DNA of 10,184 nt from JBMNOI01 sp050942995 (GTDB taxonomy: Bacteria; Chloroflexota; Anaerolineae; UBA1429), in NCBI GenBank assembly GCA_050942995.1, contig JBMNOI010000135.1:1-10184 (forward strand). The letters run 5' to 3'. The notes beneath the pieces were generated by a model. That model saw only the letters and a list, made by a program, of their open reading frames with translations, was not told where the DNA came from and made no database searches. How positions within the stretch are numbered: the first letter of the stretch is position 1; the number at the start of each line of letters is the position of its first letter. Below are positions 7,012 to 10,184 of this stretch, piece by piece. The translations under genes were made by a program, and so were the position numbers.

Positions 7012-7064
7012 GTGGGAAAACCCGGCCACAGGATGGACCGGGTGTATCCTGAAAGAACGCGGGG

Positions 7065-7070
7065 AAGGAG
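7065..7070 (+). promoter_or_regulatory. Ribosome binding site fixing a GTG start
   Basis: AAGGAG lies 7 bases before GTG at 7078. An in-frame GTG at 7012, overlapping the uvrA stop region, would add 22 residues (rich in Arg and Gly) that do not resemble the family. Confidence 0.75.
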
Positions 7071-7077
7071 TAAGAGG

Positions 7078-7542
7078 GTGGGGATTCACATCATCGAGCG
7101 TGAGGCTTTTGACGTAATGGGCGTACAGGAGCGGGTCATCCCCGCTAACGCCGATTATGGCGCCATCTGGGAACGCTTTATGACCTATCATGACACGATC
7201 CGGGCATCGTGCGCTGACGAGGGGTATTATGGCGTCTCTTTCTGTGCTGATGATCGGGAGGGAACGGTGGACTATGTGGCGGGCATGGCCGTACAGGGGG
7301 TGACCAGAGCGCCCGAGGGGCTGGTACTGCGTCGCGTGCCCGCGCATCGGTATGTCGAGTTCCGCTGCACGGTGCGCACCATCGGACCCACCTGGCGCTA
7401 TGCCTACGAGGAGTGGCTTCCCGCATCCCAGTTCGAGAGCGCGCACCCCAGCGCCGATTTCGAGTATTACCCGCCCGGCTCGGAAAGCGATGACTCGCCG
7501 GTGATGATCTATATCCCCATTCGGGAGAGGAGCGCGCAATGA
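7078..7542 (+). CDS. GyrI-like effector-binding domain protein
   Basis: This 154-residue stand-alone protein resembles the GyrI-like/AraC effector-binding fold, a duplicated beta-alpha-beta-beta sandwich that binds small, often cationic or hydrophobic molecules. It occurs alone or fused to transcription regulators. Visible family marks are the opening IIEREAFDVMGVQER, YYGVSF near residue 48, DYVAGMAV near 63, GLVLRRVPAHRYVEF (about 81-95), then YEEWLPAS, DFEYYPPGS with the usual acidic pocket residue, and a final PVMIYIPI strand. No helix-turn-helix is present. It starts 66 bases after uvrA with no clear terminator between, so it may share that transcript. Its stop overlaps the next start by 4 bases (ATGA), indicating translational coupling to the transglutaminase-like gene. 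The ligand is unknown. Confidence 0.85.
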   Translation: MGIHIIEREAFDVMGVQERVIPANADYGAIWERFMTYHDTIRASCADEGYYGVSFCADDREGTVDYVAGMAVQGVTRAPEGLVLRRVPAHRYVEFRCTVRTIGPTWRYAYEEWLPASQFESAHPSADFEYYPPGSESDDSPVMIYIPIRERSAQ

Positions 7543-8387
7543 ACGACATCCTCGGCTACTATGCCATGCCCGGTCTGTTTACCGATCCGGGCGAACATGC
7601 CGACCTGTTCGCCGGCCTGCCGCCCGACCCGGATGCCCTGGTGGCCCATGTACAGGGGGCGATGGTACACATCTTTTGGGCCGAACGGTATGGCCTGAGC
7701 CTCTCGGAGGAACGCCAGGCCGAGGTCCAACTGCGCTCGGTGACGCGCATGCTGTCTCGCTATCGCGAGCTGGACGCCGGTGACATGACCATGCCCCGCC
7801 CGCCGGAGCGGCGACTGGTGGGCAACTGTCGGGACCATTCGGTCATGCTGGCGGCCATGCTGCGCCATCACGGCCTGCCGGCGCGGGCGCGCTGCGGATT
7901 TGGCGCCTATTTCGAGCCGGGCCAGTACGGCGATCACTGGGTGGCCGAGATATGGGATGCCGCCGCCGGTCGATGGAGGCTGGTGGACGCTCAACTCGAC
8001 GACCTGCAATGTGACGTGCTCAAGATCGGGTTCGACCCCCACGATGTGCCCCGCGACCAGTTCATCGTCGGCGGGCAGGCCTGGCGCATGTGCCGTCAGG
8101 AGGGCGCCGATCCCGAGCGTTTCGGCATATTCGATATGCGCGGCCTCTGGTTCATCGCCGATAACGTGCTGCGCGATGTGCTGGCTCTGAACAAGGTCGA
8201 GCTGCTGCCGTGGGACGGATGGTCGGTTTTCGCCGATCCCGGCGGGCTGTCGGGCGAGTATCTGGCCTGGATAGACGAGCTGGCCGAGTTGAGCCTGGCC
8301 GCCGACGATCGCTACGACGAGGTGCGCGCCGCCTGCGCCCCCGGCGGACCGCTGGCCGTGCCGGCGGACTGGCCGCCGACGGGCTGA
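7539..8387 (+). CDS. Transglutaminase-like superfamily protein
   Basis: This 282-residue cytosolic protein has the core of the transglutaminase/papain-like fold. GNCRDHSVMLAAMLRHHGLPARARCGF (95-121) contains the nucleophile Cys97 at the start of a helix. DHWVAEIWD (132-140) supplies His133 and WRLVDAQLD (146-154) supplies Asp150. The triad is thus complete. Bacterial members may be proteases, peptide cyclases or amidases; the substrate is not predictable here. The N-terminal 90 residues and the C-terminal 120 residues do not remind me of a named domain. There is no signal peptide. GGAGAGGAG lies just upstream of the ATG, which overlaps the preceding stop (ATGA), so it is probably made together with the GyrI-like protein and the two may work on the same compound or complex. 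Confidence 0.85.
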   Translation: MNDILGYYAMPGLFTDPGEHADLFAGLPPDPDALVAHVQGAMVHIFWAERYGLSLSEERQAEVQLRSVTRMLSRYRELDAGDMTMPRPPERRLVGNCRDHSVMLAAMLRHHGLPARARCGFGAYFEPGQYGDHWVAEIWDAAAGRWRLVDAQLDDLQCDVLKIGFDPHDVPRDQFIVGGQAWRMCRQEGADPERFGIFDMRGLWFIADNVLRDVLALNKVELLPWDGWSVFADPGGLSGEYLAWIDELAELSLAADDRYDEVRAACAPGGPLAVPADWPPTG

Positions 8388-8414
8388 GAACCATCGATCA
8401 CAAGAGGGCGGGTC

Positions 8415-8459
8415 ATGGATCTGTCAACGTCTGCCGGGCGGGCCGGGGACAAGGAGTAG
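8415..8459 (+). CDS. Possible 14-residue leader peptide
   Basis: An ATG at 8415 opens a 14-codon frame (MDLSTSAGRAGDKE) ending in TAG at 8457-8459. AAGAGGG lies about 6 bases upstream of the ATG. The last two codons, AAG GAG, are the ribosome binding site of the next gene, so translating this frame would affect access to it. It may equally be a chance frame in a 75-base gap. I cannot show that it is translated. Confidence 0.15.
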   Translation: MDLSTSAGRAGDKE

Positions 8460-8462
8460 ATC

Positions 8463-8813
8463 ATGAACGGGATGATCGCATACTGTGGACTGGACTGTGC
8501 CGCGTGCGGGGCCTATATCGCCACGCAGGCCGACGACCGCGAGGCTCAGGAGCGCGTGGTGACTCAATGGCGAGTCCAGCTCAACCTGCCGGATATGCCT
8601 TTCGAGGCGGCGATATGCGACGGCTGCACATCCACCGGCCGCCTGGGTGGCTACTGCGGCGAATGTCCGGTGCGCGCCTGCGCTGCGGGAAAAGGCGTGG
8701 CCACCTGCGGCCACTGCGCCGAGTATCCCTGCGACAAGATCGAGAGCTTTATCAGCACCGCGCCCGAGGTCAAGGCGACTCTGGATGAGATTCGCCGGGG
8801 ACTGGGGCTGTAG
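8463..8813 (+). CDS. DUF3795 cysteine-rich protein, copy 1
   Basis: This 116-residue protein matches the DUF3795 pattern. It opens MIAYCGLDCAACGAYIAT, with Cys8, Cys12 and Cys15, then has ICDGC (Cys52, Cys55), CGEC (65, 68), RAC (73), CGHC (82, 85) and YPCDK (90). Eleven cysteines in paired CxxC or CxxxC spacing suggest zinc or iron-sulfur binding, but no reaction is established for the family. AAGGAG lies 6 bases before the ATG. It follows the transglutaminase-like gene by 75 bases and is followed, after 115 bases, by a paralogue that matches at about 72 of 113 aligned residues (hand count). The two genes share an identical 52-base block. Confidence 0.88.
   Translation: MNGMIAYCGLDCAACGAYIATQADDREAQERVVTQWRVQLNLPDMPFEAAICDGCTSTGRLGGYCGECPVRACAAGKGVATCGHCAEYPCDKIESFISTAPEVKATLDEIRRGLGL
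8503..8554 (+). repeat. 52-base direct repeat, left copy
   Basis: Bases 8503-8554 are identical to 8972-9023. The block encodes the conserved CGAYIATQADDREAQER part of DUF3795. Sequence just outside it differs clearly; for example, the preceding 31 or so bases carry seven mismatches. Confidence 0.95.
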
Positions 8814-8855
8814 AGCGCGTCGGATCGGCGCTGCGCGGGCAAACGCCACGCCCGA

Positions 8856-8877
8856 TGAGATCCGTCTGAGATCCGTC
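8856..8877 (+). repeat. Tandem 11-base repeat between DUF3795 copies
   Basis: TGAGATCCGTC occurs twice head to tail (8856-8866 and 8867-8877) in the gap between the two DUF3795 genes. It lies inside a stretch that reads ATPDEIRL in one frame, similar to the ATLDEIRR end of copy 1, so it may be slippage within a decayed gene end. Confidence 0.9.
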
Positions 8878-8928
8878 ATCGCCCGAATCGATCGAGCATC
8901 CCGGGGCGCCTTTTTCAGGAGGGACCAT

Positions 8929-9291
8929 ATGGCAGAGCCGATGATCGCCTGTTGCGGGCTGGACTGCGCCACGTGCGGGGCCTATATCGCCACGCAGGCC
9001 GACGACCGCGAGGCTCAGGAGCGTGTGCTGGCCAAATGGCGCGTGGAATACAACCATCCGGATATGACCCTCGAATGGGTCATCTGCGATGGATGCATAG
9101 CGGTGGGCGGCCGGTTGAGTACCCACTGCGGCGAATGCGCCATCCGCGCCTGCGCTATGGAAAAGGGTGTGGATACCTGCGGCCACTGTGTCGACTATGC
9201 GTGCGACAAGGTATCGGGCCTGCTGAATGCCGTGCCCGCCGCGCGCGCGACACTGGATGCCATTCGTCGGGACATAGGCGCCACGTCATGA
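8929..9291 (+). CDS. DUF3795 cysteine-rich protein, copy 2
   Basis: This 120-residue paralogue of the preceding gene keeps every one of the eleven shared cysteines: CGLDCATC near residues 9-16, ICDGC, CGEC, RAC, CGHC and CDK. It has one extra Cys (residue 8) and a one-residue insertion before GRL. AGGAGG lies 6 bases before the ATG at 8929. The frame stays open upstream to 8647, but that would run through copy 1 in a wrong frame, so the ATG at 8929 is preferred. Conserved cysteines with divergent residues elsewhere suggest that both copies are functional and bind a similar metal or cluster. Specific roles are unknown. Confidence 0.88.
   Translation: MAEPMIACCGLDCATCGAYIATQADDREAQERVLAKWRVEYNHPDMTLEWVICDGCIAVGGRLSTHCGECAIRACAMEKGVDTCGHCVDYACDKVSGLLNAVPAARATLDAIRRDIGATS
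8972..9023 (+). repeat. 52-base direct repeat, right copy
   Basis: This is the second copy of the block at 8503-8554, 469 bases downstream, without a single mismatch. It occupies the same codons in the second DUF3795 gene. Confidence 0.95.
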
Positions 9292-9310
9292 CACGGCGCC
9301 TCCCGCGGCG

Positions 9311-9385
9311 GTGCTGAGCGTCAGCCGCTGCAGCGAATACACCGTCTACTTCCAGCTCGTGCACACCGGCGCGGCGGGTGAGTAA
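9311..9385 (+). pseudogene. Possible short coding remnant
   Basis: From GTG at 9311 a 24-codon frame runs to TAA (9383-9385) and includes SEYTVYFQLVHTGAAGE. This looks more like a real protein C-terminus than random GC-rich translation. No ribosome binding site precedes it and no family is recognisable. It could be the end of a lost gene between copy 2 of DUF3795 and the WYL gene, or chance. Confidence 0.15.
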
Positions 9386-9410
9386 CGTCTGAGCTGCATC
9401 CTGTGAATAA

Positions 9411-9440
9411 GGCGCGCGGGGCAGCTCCCCCGCGCGTTCT
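9411..9440. terminator. GC hairpin between convergent genes
   Basis: CGCGCGGGG (9413-9421) pairs perfectly with CCCCGCGCG (9428-9436) around a 6-base loop, and two G-T pairs can extend it. The T-runs are weak on both sides (TTCT on the plus strand, CCTTATTC on the minus strand). Its position between the convergent DUF3795 and WYL genes fits a bidirectional terminator. Confidence 0.6.
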
Positions 9441-9473
9441 GCCTGCATGAGCGCCGTGGGCGGCGCGGTGGCG

Positions 9474-10184
9474 CTACTCCCCCTCGTATCTCTGCAGGAT
9501 ACCCTTCGCCGCCATCCGCACCCGCTCGACGATCTCGGGCGGTTCCAGCACTCGCGCCGCCGGCCCCAGGCTCAGCACCCAGCCTACCGCCCAATCGGGG
9601 TTGGCCGTGGCAAAGCGCACCAGGGCTCCATCGACCGAATCGTCCTCCACCACCTCCATCCATCGGCCGTGCTGCTCGCGCACCCGTGCCGCCGTGCGCG
9701 AATCCACCTCCAGCACCACATGGTGCGTCGGTTCGAAACGCATGCTCCGATGCAAATAGTCGCGCACCGAGAAATCGGTCGGCATCTCGAAGCGCTCATC
9801 CAGCCGTTCGGCACGACGAATACGATCCACCCGAAAAGTGCGCAACTCGTCGCGCAGGTGACACCACCCCACCACATACCATAATCCCCACTGGAGCGTC
9901 AGCCCGTAGGGTGAAAGCTCGCGCTCGGTCTCGATGCCGCTGGTGTCACGATAGAGCAGGCGCACGCGCCGGCGCTCTAACGTGCACTGCCGCAACAGGT
10001 GGATGGTGGGGTCCATCGAACGGTAATCCATGGCCGTGAGGCCGCCCACCACCAGGCTCTGGCGTGTGCTGGCCACCTCCTGACGCAGATCATCGGGCAG
10101 CACGTTATCCAGCTTGGCCGTGGCCGCCGTCACCGCCTCGTGGTAGGTTTGCCCCCACAGCTCGCGCACCAGATGAGTCCCCAT
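9474..10184 (-). CDS. WYL-domain transcription regulator, partial (N-terminus missing)
   Basis: The reverse frame enters from the right edge and ends with TAG at 9474-9476. The 236 visible residues are the middle and C-terminal parts of a YafY/YobV-type regulator. The WYL core is YRDTSGIETERELSPYGL followed by WGLWYVVGW (99-107), where WYV replaces the name-giving WYL, and then LRTFRVDRIRRAERL (114-128). A WYL C-terminal extension (WCX) follows, ending AKGILQRYEGE. The expected N-terminal helix-turn-helix lies outside the window, so the ATG at the edge is probably internal. WYL domains sense nucleotides, nucleic acids or other ligands and control metabolism, DNA repair and anti-phage genes in various bacteria. 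The gene converges on the DUF3795 pair, so regulation of these neighbours is possible but not shown. Confidence 0.88.
   Translation of the reverse strand: MGTHLVRELWGQTYHEAVTAATAKLDNVLPDDLRQEVASTRQSLVVGGLTAMDYRSMDPTIHLLRQCTLERRRVRLLYRDTSGIETERELSPYGLTLQWGLWYVVGWCHLRDELRTFRVDRIRRAERLDERFEMPTDFSVRDYLHRSMRFEPTHHVVLEVDSRTAARVREQHGRWMEVVEDDSVDGALVRFATANPDWAVGWVLSLGPAARVLEPPEIVERVRMAAKGILQRYEGE

Noticed and set aside
7020..7051. Overlapping inverted repeats ACCCGG/CCGGGT and CAGGAT/ATCCTG after uvrA, considered as a terminator.
   Set aside because: Stems are only 6 bp with 11-12 base loops and no T-run follows, so transcription into the next gene is likely to continue.
8900..8916. GC-rich stretch followed by five T before DUF3795 copy 2, considered as a terminator.
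   Set aside because: No stable stem precedes the T-run; only a short GGCGCC palindrome is present, and the gene's ribosome binding site follows at once.
9369..9395. GGGTGAGTAACGTCTG resembles a conserved stretch near position 105 of 16S rRNA.
   Set aside because: Only about 15 bases fit, and flanking bases do not continue the 16S pattern on either side. No other rRNA sequence is present, so chance is the better explanation.

Overview
The window is a GC-rich bacterial chromosomal segment. It is densely coded, with seven or eight forward genes in a row and one reverse gene running off the right edge. The mix suggests Chloroflexota, perhaps an Anaerolineae-like lineage: a GH4 glycosidase paired with a BadF/NAGK-type kinase, a beta-flower-like protein, YccF, paired DUF3795 proteins and a WYL regulator. 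This is inference from gene content, not a marker-gene placement. I see no rRNA, tRNA, CRISPR array, insertion sequence or prophage gene.

Layout. Bases 1-99 are low-complexity G/C tracts, including a G16-C25 fold-back that looks like an assembly edge artefact. A good sigma70-type promoter (100-128) then drives a sugar-phosphate module: a GH4 6-phospho-beta-glucosidase-like enzyme (223-1494) and an N-acetylglucosamine-kinase-like ASKHA kinase (1581-2591). Together they suggest a route in which a sugar is phosphorylated by a kinase and phospho-disaccharides are cleaved by an NAD/metal-dependent enzyme. Next come a small beta-rich protein of unknown role (2672-3205) and a YccF membrane protein (3344-3709). 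A strong intrinsic terminator (3826-3870) closes this block.

A 344-base gap (3710-4053) holds that terminator, an extended -10 promoter and a structured leader in front of uvrA (4054-7011), the damage-recognition ATPase of nucleotide excision repair. The leader can form two overlapping helices, one of which buries the likely uvrA ribosome binding site.

Downstream of uvrA, without an obvious terminator, lie a GyrI-like small-molecule-binding protein (7078-7542) and a transglutaminase-fold protein with an intact Cys-His-Asp triad (7539-8387), coupled by an ATGA overlap. Two tandem cysteine-rich DUF3795 proteins follow (8463-8813 and 8929-9291). They share a perfectly identical 52-base block, which suggests recent duplication or gene conversion. 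A GC hairpin separates them from a convergent WYL-domain transcription regulator (9474 to the right edge, N-terminal DNA-binding part missing).

No complete, clearly new system is proven here. The best leads are the uvrA leader RNA, the tandem DUF3795 array with a possible third relic, and the GyrI-like/transglutaminase/DUF3795/WYL neighbourhood.
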